DNA from: Acanthaster planci
Taxonomy: Eukaryota > Echinodermata > Asteroidea > Valvatida > Acanthasteridae
Reading direction: 5' to 3'
Length of the DNA: 64,000 nt
Assembly (NCBI RefSeq): GCF_001949145.1
Contig: NW_019091420.1
Span: forward strand, 229,279-293,278
The stretch's first letter is position 1; each line of letters begins with the position of its first letter. Both the position numbers and the translations under genes were made by a program. Below, one piece after another: positions 1 to 11,383 of this stretch. The notes beneath the pieces are model-generated. The model did no database searches. It had not been told where the DNA came from and worked only from the letters and a program-made list of their open reading frames with translations.

Positions 1-105
1 GAATACGCCAGAATACATTATGGAATAGGCCAGAATGCCAGGATGTACATGTACCTCTAAACAACATGTCGAAACAAAGACGCGCTGTCCACAAGCACTG
101 TAGGA

Positions 106-131
106 CCATGGAGGTGATTCTACCTCCATGG
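106..131. repeat. Short perfect hairpin (10-bp stem, 6-nt loop)
   Basis: The arms CCATGGAGGT and ACCTCCATGG are exact reverse complements around a GATTCT loop. It lies about 120 bp before the larger palindrome at 234-290. I see no gene here. It may be part of a small inverted-repeat element. Confidence 0.7.
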
Positions 132-233
132 TAGGACTATGAGACTGGTCTGGAAAATTCTGAGTCTGACGTTAGCATTGCTAGGGGCTCGTGTTTTCAT
201 TTTAAAACATCAATATTTTACATGTACCTACCC

Positions 234-290
234 CTAGAACGGTGGGGTCCAACGTCCGCTCCCACGTGGGAGCGGACCCCACAGTTCTGG
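234..290. repeat. GC-rich palindrome centred on CACGTG
   Basis: Bases 254-277 form a 24-bp perfect palindrome (half-site GTCCGCTCCCAC). The symmetry continues outwards on both sides (GTGGGGTCC on the left, GGACCCCAC on the right) with a small bulge on the left arm. The centre is an E-box (CACGTG). It could be a hairpin end of a mobile element or a binding site; the sequence does not decide. Confidence 0.75.
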
Positions 291-1237
291 TGGTATTTTC
301 CCTGCTATAAAGTAGGCCTATTGACAGCCTATCATACTTACAGCCTTACCAAGTTCACATCCATTCCAACTTACAGGCCAAGTCAAAACAAACAACGGCG
401 ATTGAAAGCAAAGATAGAGTGGCATAGGGCCGACGTTTCGCCAGTTACATTTTTACATGTACTGTACGTCTGCATTTACATGTATATGTAGAGTGTACAT
501 GTACATTGGATCAAAGCTTGCAGCACAATAAGTCAGGGTCTTAAGACCAATTTTGTAGGTCATCAGACTAAATAGGTGCCTAGACTTGCGTCGTGTCGTC
601 AGATGCAGTTCGTGTGACATTTTGCCAATCAATCCCAATAAATCTCAAAGTACATGTATTCAGGCTTGTTGCCAGTTTTCTTGCTCTGTTAATCGATAGC
701 CCACGGATAAAATGTTCCCTTGCTTAGTTTGTACACTTTCGATCAACGACTCGTCCTGGTTTATTTTGTCGAATACTGGTGCATGATAGCGAATTAAAAC
801 ATTTGTGTAAAATGACATGTGCCTCGAATGCCACTCTAATAAATTCTCGAATTCTTTTGCCTCATAACACGTGATGAATCCCAAATTTTCAGTGAAACTG
901 ATTTTGTTACTTTTAAAGTCTTCTTTGGTGATCGTTTGAAGACTCTGCTACAGGCCTTAAAAGGCCCGAAATGCATTCTGCCCAAGTGTCGTGTAAGCCG
1001 GGAACTTCCAGTCGTCACTGTGTCATCATGCACCGGGTGGTGAAATTATGTATGATGACTTGTCAATAACAAATCTGTGTTGATGAGTGGATATGCTGTG
1101 TGGACATTCATGAGACAAAACTACATTAAAATTTTATTTCCGAAATTTATTGCGCTCCAGTCTTCATGAAGCGTTCTTTTCTCGCGGTCCCTCTGTGCCA
1201 TGGGCTCAGATTTGTATACTAGTACATATGCAGCAAG

Positions 1238-1415
1238 GTATGAGACGGAGAGAACCCCCCCCCCTGCTTTGTGTTGGTCATTGTCTCGCAGAAATCTGGG
1301 GAATTCCTTTCAGACATCTTGGGGGATGTGTTAAGTAGCAATAGTCTGGAATGTGTATAGAGATTGGACATGTTGGGGGGTACCCCTCGGTCTCATTTCT
1401 TGCTGGGTATACAGA
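1238..1415 (+). repeat. Dispersed repeat, copy 1 (inverted copy near 37.9 kb)
   Basis: The block starts near GAGACGGAGAGAACCCC, passes through a poly-C tract and ends near CTCATTTCTTGCTGGGTAT. It recurs in reverse orientation at about 37867-38035. Internal landmarks (a GATGTGTTAA motif, a GGGGGGTACCCCTCGG motif) keep the same order and spacing. It is likely an interspersed element; I cannot name the family. Confidence 0.75.
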
Positions 1416-1814
1416 TTTGGCCACCGTTGTTGTCGTCAGCACCATTTCCGTTCGTGGCTGGTGTTACACATTCGATAGGTTTAAGAAACTTTCCCCCGAA
1501 AGAGGCCTCACGAACACAACAATTCAGTCTTCACTTTAGTATCTAAATGAGTCTTCGATGCACCCTTTTGAGTTCGGCTTCGTCCCTATTCAAAGGTCAC
1601 GGTATGCTGCACAGTAGCCAAAAGAGAACCTTTATCCCTAAACACAATCATGAAGGCTCTCAGATCAGCTGCAATTCATGCTGCTCACCCGAAAACACTG
1701 GTTGGATAAAGGGAAGGGGCTTACATGGCCCGATAACACCATTTGCGCCGGGCGGAGGGGGTTTAACCCTGGTGGATCGTGTACTTCTCAGCCTGATTTT
1801 TTTTTCCTACTAGG

Positions 1815-4143
1815 AACATCCCGTCGCCCATATAGGTCTACTCAGGCCCAGTGCAAGCTCCAGTTTTTTGCCGTCGATATGGTCTGGCTGAAGAGGATTC
1901 GTTCCAAGTGGTGCACCTCCGTTGGAAACCTCCTACAGGCCAAGGGAAAAAAAGGCTATGCGGTCGTGCTCGAATACCCAGCCCAGCTCTTCAATGGACG
2001 GCCGAATCGTGAGTGATATACTGTACTAACAGGCCTCAATTTTTTTTTTTTTGTTATTTTTTTGCGTAAGGATATTTTAAGCTTTACGCGTCCCAGATTT
2101 AAATTTGCCCCGGAGCAGTTGGAAAATGCCACTCCCCTGTAAAAAGTTAAGGAAAAGGAACTGAATTTTTGTCCGTTTTTAAAAAATTAATGGCCGTTTC
2201 TTTTCCTTGCAAATGTGTTTTCAAACTTTCCAAATTACCCTCACCCCTAAGAAAAGTCATAAACGGTAGCGTAATTATAAAAACTCTAAGTTTTGCCCCC
2301 CCGCGAAAAATTGCCTTTCTCCGAAAAATGGGTTTAGGATCCAGCCTTGACCCCAGGAACATCGGAATTAGAATCGAGAGTTCTATGCTGTATTGTCCAC
2401 GATGAGGAAGAATTCATGATGTACAAAATTCAAATTCAAAACTGCTTTGATATGCCTGTTAACGATAAATAGCGACCAATACTACTCGACTCAATGCGAA
2501 ATTTCAGGCGGGCTGAAGTACTTTAATGGGCTCTTCCGCTCTAGCAAGGAAATGAAAAGGGGATATAAACAAAAACATTTGTATTATCGAAGAGAGAGCT
2601 CTGACCTATTTAAGTGACTTGAGTTCACTTTTCCCATCAAGGCAAAAGGACGTTCCATTTTTAAATCTCTGAACATATTTGAGACCTCCTGGAATGGGGT
2701 TTCCATGAAATGACAAAGAGTAATGATTGAGTCATAGAGCTTGTGGGCTTCGTCTGATCTGCTTTAAGAATCGCCAGCGAACGAGGAAGAAGAGGATGCA
2801 TTCGAAGGAGAGTTGCACCCGCCCACCAGGCAGCTGCACACCGCCTTCGAGTACCTCCTCCTTCGCCTCTACCACCACAAGGACCTGGCCCTCCCCGTGA
2901 ACGTCAAGGCCGGCATGTTTCCGCCGACTCAGCCCCCGTCCCCAACCGTGCCCTCTTCCCAGGCAAAGCCCACGCTTGCCGCCCAGGTACGACACTTCAA
3001 GCTTAGCAAACTGATCGTAGTCGTGGACAAGCTCATCGTCATGCAAGAGAAGCTGTTCCGACGTCTGGAGAAGCAGGCCAACTGGGCCGAGTGGGTCCAG
3101 GATAGCCTACAGCACTTGTTCCAAGTCCTCGAAAAGGTATTGGGTTGGTTCGTGGAGGGGATCAAAATAAGCGTAAAGGGTCTTATTGGATTCTCTCGGT
3201 CTAGTATCGAAATCCTAATTCTGTGGAAAAGATTTTTGTAACTGTTATTGAAACGATTAAAAGCAGTTTTTAGTACTCAAAAGCTGCTCGATTAGTTCTC
3301 ACGAAGAGCAGTGTTTTGTTTTGGAATCCACGAGTTACTGCCACTTTTGTGCGATCTTGAAGAATGCTTGCTCATACGTGTTGTCAAACTGAGCCAAGAG
3401 GCTTGATCTAGCAAAAAAAATATAATTTTTTAGTGTCTGGCAATCCTACAAGGCTTGTGTTCAGCAACGCTTATATACGTACTTGCAAGTCTGTGCCAAA
3501 AACAAAAAAATCAACAACAGGTTAATTTTGTTCGCGGTTAATATATGGCGATTACGTCTACATGATAGTGCCGTCACTCAAATTTCGACAAAATGTTTTA
3601 CAGAACCGCAGCAGCTTGAGAAGTAGTACACGCCGTGTGAGTGGAATTTCTTAATTATGCATTAATGAAGTCTGGAGAGTTATAAACATTAATGTAGCCA
3701 TTTGTCTCTTCTCTCAGGAATGTGATAAAATACAACAGCTTTCCATGAACCTCTCCAGCGAGCGAGAGGACCGCTTCCAGATGGAGACCGACATCAACGC
3801 TCTCACTGACTCCCTCCAGGAGATCCTGACCAGCTTTGGCGCGCTCACCCAGGCCTGGACCGACGTGGTGGGCCACGTGGCCGCCAACGTGGTCGAAGTG
3901 CAGGCCGGCGGTGACGGGAACCCGTGGCCGGACGTGGACACGGTGACCGACCTGCGCCGGGGGCTCCCCGAGAGGTACACAGTGGACTACGTGGCCCTGT
4001 GTGCGGACCTGGCTTCTAAGGATGGTAAGGAGTGGAATTTCGATCCGGTTCAACTGGCAGTCGGCGCTGGCACCGCTGGTCTGGAAGGGGCCAAGTGTTT
4101 CTCCAGAGCAAGTGTCGGCACCCTTCAGGACAAGGACTATTAA
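1815..4143 (+). CDS. Three-exon gene for an unrecognised, helix-rich protein
   Basis: Proposed exons are about 1815-2008, about 2769-3136 and 3718-4143. Donors are GTGAGT at 2009 and GTATTG at 3137. The last acceptor is a clear CTTCTCTCAG at 3717, and phases agree (phase 1 then phase 0). If translation starts at the ATG at 1879, the product is about 307 aa; upstream exons are possible. Exon 1 is basic (WLKRIRSKW). Exon 2 opens with an acidic run (NEEEEDAFEGE), then a Pro/Ser-rich linker, then an amphipathic helical stretch (KLIVVVDKLIVMQEKLFRRL). Exon 3 continues helical (INALTDSLQEILTSF) and ends LQDKDY followed by TAA. Exons 2 and 3 are much more GC-rich than their flanks, which supports coding. 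I recognise no family. Exon 1 and the exact exon 2 start (2769 or 2778, both in phase) are the weakest parts. Confidence 0.6.
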
Positions 4144-5681
4144 CACGGCTCTACCACTGTCTTCATTGGTGCCACATCGTTAATGGATGTTGTTCATGTA
4201 CTGAATCAGAGATCTCAAAACTGTTGTCTTCACCAAAACAGGTTTTCTTTGAGTTTATACAAAGGACTTGATACCAGTATTTACTGCATTTTTTGTTTTT
4301 CAAATGACTTCTTTCATGTAAGGCACGTATACCACTTGATCATAATAACAGGCCTATACATGTAACAGCTGAATAATTCTCCAAAATGTACTGCCTATGG
4401 AATTTATTATTCCATAATTATTATTCCATATCAAAGTATTGATAAGGTGTAACTATGACTAAAATGTGGAGTTTTTCGATACCACACATGACAGGGCCGA
4501 CGTATTTTTCTCAAATATAAAAAACATTATCATATTTGCGCTATTACGGTCACAACAGATTGTTTACATTTCGCGCATGAGTGGACGTCGAGTTTCCACA
4601 CTAGTCTGGTGCTCGTCACGCATATAAGAAATGTAATAATGAGTAAACATTTCCGAGGCTTATTCCGACACCACACGTAACACAGTCTTATTACTTGATC
4701 ATTTAAACGGTATAAATGTTCAAATTTATGAATGGCCTCATTAATTGCTGCGAGAATGCTGCGAAGCGAACTTTCCAGTACCTTGAAGCCCTGGGTTGGA
4801 ACCAATTAACGACAGAACACAGACATTCAAACTCACTTACACACTTTAAATCATTCTTTTAACCTATATTCTACGATTTATTAACATATTTCAATTTTTT
4901 ATTACCTAAATTAAAAAGCCCGATCCAAAGGTTTTTAATGCTCCTACTTTGATTTTTAAGTTGTTTGATTTCCTTTTGTCTTATTCCTATTTTCTCATAA
5001 TTATTCTTATGTCTACCTATAATTTAAGAAATATTGCTACCAGTTTATTCAATGAATTTATGCTATTTCATATAATTTTTGGTTCATGTTTCATATTTTT
5101 CCTCAAATTTTGTTCTAACTGTTTAAATTATTTTGTATTTTGTTTTAATGTTTCAGGGCCCTTAAGAATAGCAGTTGTATAACATGTAAAGGTTCCCCTG
5201 TCGAAATAAAACAAACATATATATAATTAATCTACCTCACACAAAATAATAAACACGACTATTGACAGTTGTATTTTCAGTCGCTATTAATTCGGTGCCT
5301 TGTTAATAATTATTTCTAATACTGTACACTTACAGGAATATCTGTATTCTAATGATGATGGTTTGTGCAATTAATTCATGTAACAGTAATATGTGTGGAA
5401 GGAGAAATTAATTATTTTGAACGAGTGCTGTATTTACATACTATAGTGACATTAAAAAGCACTTAATTAAGACAATTATACTTTAATGAATATGTGATGA
5501 ATATGCTTTTTAAAAGTTTTCTTGTTGAAGCTGTTTTCATTGTTTTTCCGGAAATCTTTTTCTACGTTCTACGAGAAATTCTGGAACTTTTTTTTTCAGA
5601 TCCACCAGCTGAAACATTACCAGCCCCAAAGTTTTGAACCATTGCGTGCTTTCGCATCTGTAACGTAATTCACCTATGAAA
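4144..5681. other. Intergenic stretch, AT-rich
   Basis: No exon is seen between the stop at 4143 (plus strand) and the stop of gene 1 at 5682 (minus strand). These are convergent 3' ends. A candidate AATAAA for the plus-strand gene is at 5204-5209. The part at about 5279-5490 is similar in sequence to about 18290-18460, the matching 3' flank of gene 2, so the duplication that produced the family extended past the coding region. Confidence 0.55.
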
Positions 5682-8600
5682 CTACTCGGCATCGATGTGT
5701 ATGGTTAAGTAATCCGCACGAGCAATTGCTGCACTGGAACCTGTTAAACATAAAGCGACAGCGACAATCATCATGAGTGACCTTTCAAAGGTCCAAAATC
5801 AACAGGAGTGACTTTTCCACTCTCCAGAATTCAAAGAGAACCATTTGAGCAGCAACACTCCTCGCAAAGTTATGGTAAAATAACGTGGTTTGTTCCTTTT
5901 AAACACGGGCACAGAACCGATGAAGTGTCACCAAATAAAAGTTGTGACATATCTCACGTGGAAAGTACTATTCAAAGAGGCGCTCATCCATACCTCGCTA
6001 CACGCCTCAGAGTTTGCGTGGGACTATACAATGCGATGTTGTTAGCAGTTCAGACGGTGAAACACGAACTTCTTCACCGCATTGCGAATAACGTCGTGCA
6101 CAGGACACCGGCAACTATTATAAGCAACGTGGGAGGCAGAGGGCGTTGCTGAGAGGGAGAAAATGGGTAGAACCCCCCCCCCTTTGTTCCTCCGGGCATG
6201 TGCCCCATTGTGTGCAACTCTTGAATGCAATGCTCAAGATAAAGATTACATCACAAAATCTGTATCAAATTCAAACCGAATCTTTCATCAAAATGGCATA
6301 TTTACATTTTTTTTAAAAATGTTTTCCTTGTCTAGTGATTTCTAGTGCAAATATTTTACTGTCGTTGGGAAATCCAAAACAGTCTTGACAATCGGCTTTA
6401 ACTTTTGTGCTTATCACAAAAAGTGTGAGGGGATGATTCAGTAGCTAAATCCCACCACTTCAAAAAGTGGGGGATACATAGGCCTCATCCAACCGGGGTT
6501 TACGCCCACGATAGAGTGCACAGCGTTCTACAGACGACAAAATTGTGCAGCGTCGTGCCGTCGCCCGACAAAACAGCGCGAAGCCACTACGCAACATTAC
6601 GACAGCTCCCTCCGTCGTGCCGTCGGGTCGCGTTGCCTCGTTATACCGTTGCGTCGTATGGGCGGGTCTTGTCGTCGTATCGTACCGTCGCGTCATCATG
6701 GTTTTTATAGAGCGTGACGCCATCACGTCCTACCGTCGTTCTGTCGCGTCCTGGTGGCATACGTCCGTCGTGTCGTGCCGTCGTGCCTTACTCTTTCTAA
6801 AAATGGCCGGTGATAATCACGGTCAGTAGACGGCGTACGTTGCAAGTTCTGGAAAAAATAATGTGCTTGTCTAGGGCCTGCAAGGCTGAAGGGCACGAGG
6901 CAATGGGTTGACATGACGACAGAACGGTACAACACGACGTCACGACGCGGTGGAGCCTTCGTAGCGTCGCGTTGTGGTTGCTGCGTCGTGGCGTCGGAAG
7001 GAATTTTGTCGTCTATAGAACACCGTAAGAGAGAAAAAGCCACGTGCTGGCTTACCTCCAGTTACTGCGTCTTCCCAACGTACATAACCTTCTGCTGTAC
7101 TGCACAGTATGATAGGGTAGGCCTGAGATCGCTCCCAATCACAACCGTTCATTTCAAGGGAATCAACCACAATCAACCAGCCGTAGTCCCATGGACATGA
7201 CCCATATTTGTGGTTGATGAAGAACCTCCGGTGTCTTCATAAAGAGAAAGAAGGAGTGATAATCATCACCGACAAAACGTCTTGGCCGGCGAATGATTCC
7301 TGCCAGAACACGCAATACCAAGAACAGCCTAGCAGCATCTAGTGACACGGTACAGTGCACTAATGTAAGCTCAATTAAAAGTGTACATTCAACAAAGTTC
7401 AGAGCTCAAATCGACACTACTGGTCTTTCTCTAATGAAAAAGAAATTATTGTCTTGTCCGTAGTCTTTCAATTCCTTTCCGATTTTGTTGGGTTTATCGA
7501 TTTACTTTTGAAGGATTAATTTGGAGGATTTTGATTATCTATGAGGATCAGATCGCCACTTGTTCCTTTTTTCTAAATTTAATTGTTTATGAACGGGCAG
7601 ACGATTAAACAGCCAGTATTTGTATAATCTTTGGTATGTCCCCAGCATGAAAAAGAAAGTGTTAACAGGAAAAATGGAGGAATCCGTCTAACAGGAGGAC
7701 CTTCAAGTTTTGAAGTGTCAACATCACAGCCTATTTACCTTCACACGACTTGCAATCAAGCATCATGAGGCATCGCAGTTACATGTAATTACACCGCAAG
7801 TCACTATGTTGCAAGTCGAGTCACTAGCTGTTCTGGCAAACTCTGAAAAAGGCATTCCAATTGACCGACGGGCATCTTGAGGCTCCGAAATTTACCGAAA
7901 TGCTGAGACTATTTTGCGCCATTTGAATACGACAGACGTTAGTTTCCCTACTCACTGAAAGAAGACGTCCCCTTCGATGCCGAAGAAATTGATTTCGGAT
8001 GATGAGTTCAAGTCTTTCCACGGGCTTGAGATTAGGCGGTCCTTGGTGAACCAGTTGAGGATATCTGATCCGGTTCCGTCGAAAATCAACTCGGCTCTGC
8101 AGCCGATGAAATCGCACAGGGATAGCTTCACCTTATAGCACGACATACAACGTTAGAAAAAACCACAGACATGACAATGGTACACCGAGCGCGCTTCAAG
8201 TCAAGTTAGGGGTAATTTAAGTTGCCACTTTGTCTGCAATATAGGATGGTGTCTTTCACTCTCTTGAGTTTAAGTCAAACTTCATTTGCCAAGTCGGCAG
8301 AGTTTGTGCCGCACCATTTGTAGTAAGTCTCTCCATTAAAATCGAGTCATGCCAAATAAAACCTTTTTGGAGAACCCCCCAACCCCCCCCAAAAAAAAAA
8401 CCAGACTGAAAAGGGAAACATAAAATAAAACAAGGATCATTTTGGCTGGCTTGCTTGGCAGAATAAAACAACACAAAACACTTGAAAGAAAAAATTAACA
8501 AATAAATCCTTGGTTGCTTTCTAGTTCGTTCGGTTTGGCACTTTCTTCTTTCACCCCTTAGCACCCAAGTTTAGACGGAGAAAACCCCGATTCTGATCAA

Positions 8601-10502
8601 CGGTTGAGCTTACTTTTCACCCAAGAAAAGCAGGCTCAAACACGGCCAATGCCATACCGAAGTCCAGAAACCCTGGCCCAGGATGACGCAGTCTGCATAC
8701 TCACCCACCTCACGGCCAAGGCTCCGCTTCTCCACGCCTCGTGCAACGAGTCATCGCGGCAACTACCAGCGGTTGCCATCACGCCTGGGTCCCCACACGC
8801 AGCAGTCCACATGTCGGACAGCTTCATGCCTCTCCCCGCGACGCCTCTGAATACCAGCCGCCATCCGGGGACTTTGGGTATAAACGACGAAATGTACAGT
8901 CACATAGAGGTAAATACCTGTCAACACTCGTTTTGCACCGTTTCCATTTTCCCCTTGCACCTTGCTTGGCACGTGATTTCAAGAAAGAACAACGCAACTC
9001 CAACCTAACGTTATACGAATAGTGTGATTTCCCTATTAAGTGATTTCCAAATTAAATTCAAACTGAGTTAAATAAATTTTTAAATAAAAACAAAAATGGA
9101 ACAAAGGATTCATATTTGCTACGAAATCGAAACTCTTTTTCAAAAACAGAGCACAGAATCTTTTGTTTTAATTTATGCGCAGCTGTTTTTCTCCAAACGT
9201 GCATAGCTTCAGCTGGATAAGGAGTATTACTCTAATTCAAGGTTTTGAGCTACTTTGTTCTTACTTCTGATAAAACAAAAAACAAAAATAAAAAAAAAGT
9301 GGATTGAAATATTTTCAATTATTTACTAAAAACATAATATTAGTCTTTACAATAATTGTAATAAAAAACAATGGTAAAGTTTTTAAAATATTTTGACGGA
9401 ATAATTTCGAAAAAATCTCCAAGCTTAAGTTAATTTATTTCTTCAAACATACAGCTGCAGCTGGATTTTTAATAATCTGGCAAATCCCAATGATTTTTCA
9501 AGGTATATGAGCTCTATCGAACCAATGAAAAATTCAAACGCGAATTTTCTAACCAAAAGAACTGCACCTTGCAAGTGCTTTACACCAACAAAAATATGAA
9601 CCTCTTTATGTCACTGCGCGTCCACAGTGCTAAATTGGATTTATAGTTCTTTATTCCGTCGCCACCAAATAGAGGAGATTGACAGAATTTGAAACACATT
9701 CCAAAATCTAAAAGCTGACTTTCACATACTGTTTTTAATGATACTGCATTTTGCCAAAATTCACAATCCTTCGTGGTACCATACGTACGGTAGAGAAGGG
9801 TTTGGAATATTATTTTATGAAATTGGTGCTAACTACCTGTAGCTGTACGAGGACAAACAAATATTAATAGCCTGATTTGTCACGAGTGACCGTTAACAAA
9901 AACGCCACCAACAGCAAAAGTGTCAGGCCAAGTCTCGATAAAACAAGATAACTCTTTTGGATTGATTTATGTCTTCGACTCAGTCTTACTCCTGCCAAAA
10001 ATTTTGGACTTGACCATCTTTTGGACTGGCTCATCTTTTAAACAATGGACCATGATTACAGAACAGTTTGGTGGAATCAGGGAGGAATCTGGGAAGTCTT
10101 TCAGCCGTCATCATGACTAATCTTACCAGCATCGAAGTATGTGCATGTGTTGTCACACGGTGAGTGGCGAGGCGTTTCCTCATCTTCATCGAAGTACACC
10201 CTCCCCTGGGCTGCAGTGAAGTTTCTAGGATGTTCTCGTCTTGTGGCAAGGTTCAACTCGCACGTTTTGTTGCAGTCGTTGAAGTTAAAAGACTTGCAAC
10301 GTCCATCCAGGCTACAAGCGCGTTCGCAGGTGACACGAGAGCGTACAGTTGTATGGGCGTACGTAAACCCCTGCAGTACACAATTTTCCGCAGCGTACTT
10401 GGTTTTTGAGAGTGGATTACATTGATCACCAAACACGAAAATGACCATTCCACCAAAAATTATCAGCCCCAAAACTTCGACACCAGCATCGAGTCTCGTC
10501 AT
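5682..10502 (-). CDS. Secreted PAN/Apple-type protein with unnamed C-terminal domain, gene 1
   Basis: Five exons on the minus strand: 10502-10127, 8871-8705, 8131-7956, 7234-7056 and 5740-5682. They total 957 bases (318 aa) with GT-AG junctions and matching phases. Residues 1 to about 26 look like a signal or anchor segment (VLGLIIFGGMVIFVFG). Residues about 27-105 are a PAN/Apple-type domain with the C-x4-C, C-x-SFNF and C-E-L-N cysteine pattern and an N-glycosylation site (NKT). From about residue 126 follows the family's C-terminal domain: WRLVFRG; VKLSLCDF; ELIFDGTGSDILNWF; HRRFFINHKYGSC; GWLIVVD; and the tail ADYLTIHIDAE then TAG. The ATG at 10502 directly precedes the hydrophobic segment. 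Unlike genes 2 and 3, there is no separate 43-base second exon: the matching residues (SPCDNTCTYFDA) are fused onto exon 1. PAN domains bind proteins or carbohydrates; any lectin or recognition role here is inference. Confidence 0.88.
6480..7025. mobile_element. CpG-rich foldback element in the last intron of gene 1
   Basis: The ends are inverted repeats: TTCTACAGACGACAAAATT near 6528-6546 pairs with the complement of AATTTTGTCGTCTATAGAA at 7002-7020. Between them lie CGTCGT-type degenerate repeats on the left half and their CGACGA complements on the right half. The CpG density is far above the surrounding AT-rich DNA. It sits between the RRFF exon (ending 7056) and the terminal exon of gene 1. 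It carries no protein and is probably a non-autonomous foldback or MITE-type transposon. Confidence 0.7.
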
Positions 10503-11383
10503 TGTCGAACTTCTGACTTCACTGACTTATTGAATTTCGCTGAATGTTCCGTTCTCAATCATGAAATCTAAGCCCTACCAAGGAATTGGTATCAAGCAAC
10601 GAGCACGCGTTGCCTTGCTGGTGTTACTAGTTGACAGTCTGCTGCAGTGTGGAAGATCGTGGGTGAAGCGCTGACGTAATCCTGCCCATGATTTACATGT
10701 ATAGTCTCTAGTCGTGGCGTGTGGCACCCCAAATATTAGTGCAGGGATACAAAACATGAAGACAAGGCAATAGAGGGATTTCACATTAACGCCGTCTGCG
10801 CATATCTGCATCGAAACCGAGGCTCTCTGTGTTGAACTTCGTCGCGCGCGCCCGCGGAGTCCACACAGTACATGCAGTATCCGGTTCGTAAGTGTGACGC
10901 CACTTCGGTTTAAACCACGCCCACTGCATAAGATACACAACCATCGCTGGTACGTTAGTTCGCAGTCAATTGTCGTTATTTTTTCTTTTGATTTTACGTG
11001 TCAAGTCATCCTAAAAGACTCTTCCACAAAAATTTGCAGCCTGAAAAGTCTGAATTTAACATACTTTTATGTATTTTGTGTCTTGACTCCTTACTTTCAA
11101 TCGTCTGATCGTATTAAGAATTGAAGCTGACACATACAGCCTCGTTTTCAAACGTGGATGTGCGCAGATCGACACTAAAAGCGTCGTATTGGGATCCATC
11201 TATTAATTAAGTACGAGTAGCGAAGCAACGAGCGCCCTGACTGGTGAAGGCTTACGTCTTTACATTTCTCTATACAAATTGGTACAGAAAATTCATGTAT
11301 AATGCATAACATTTTGTGGATAATGACCACTAAAATGCAACATTACTCGCATAGACGTAGAATAACTGATGTCATACGCGCTC

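Larger units (their letters stand above)
1..1814. other. Non-coding or repeat stretch upstream of the first gene
   Basis: I find no convincing exon before about 1815. The stretch holds the two palindromes near its start, TACATGTA-rich simple sequence around 450-510 and 645-660, and one copy of a dispersed repeat at 1238-1415. The short open frames are AT-rich and lack splice-supported partners. Confidence 0.5.
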
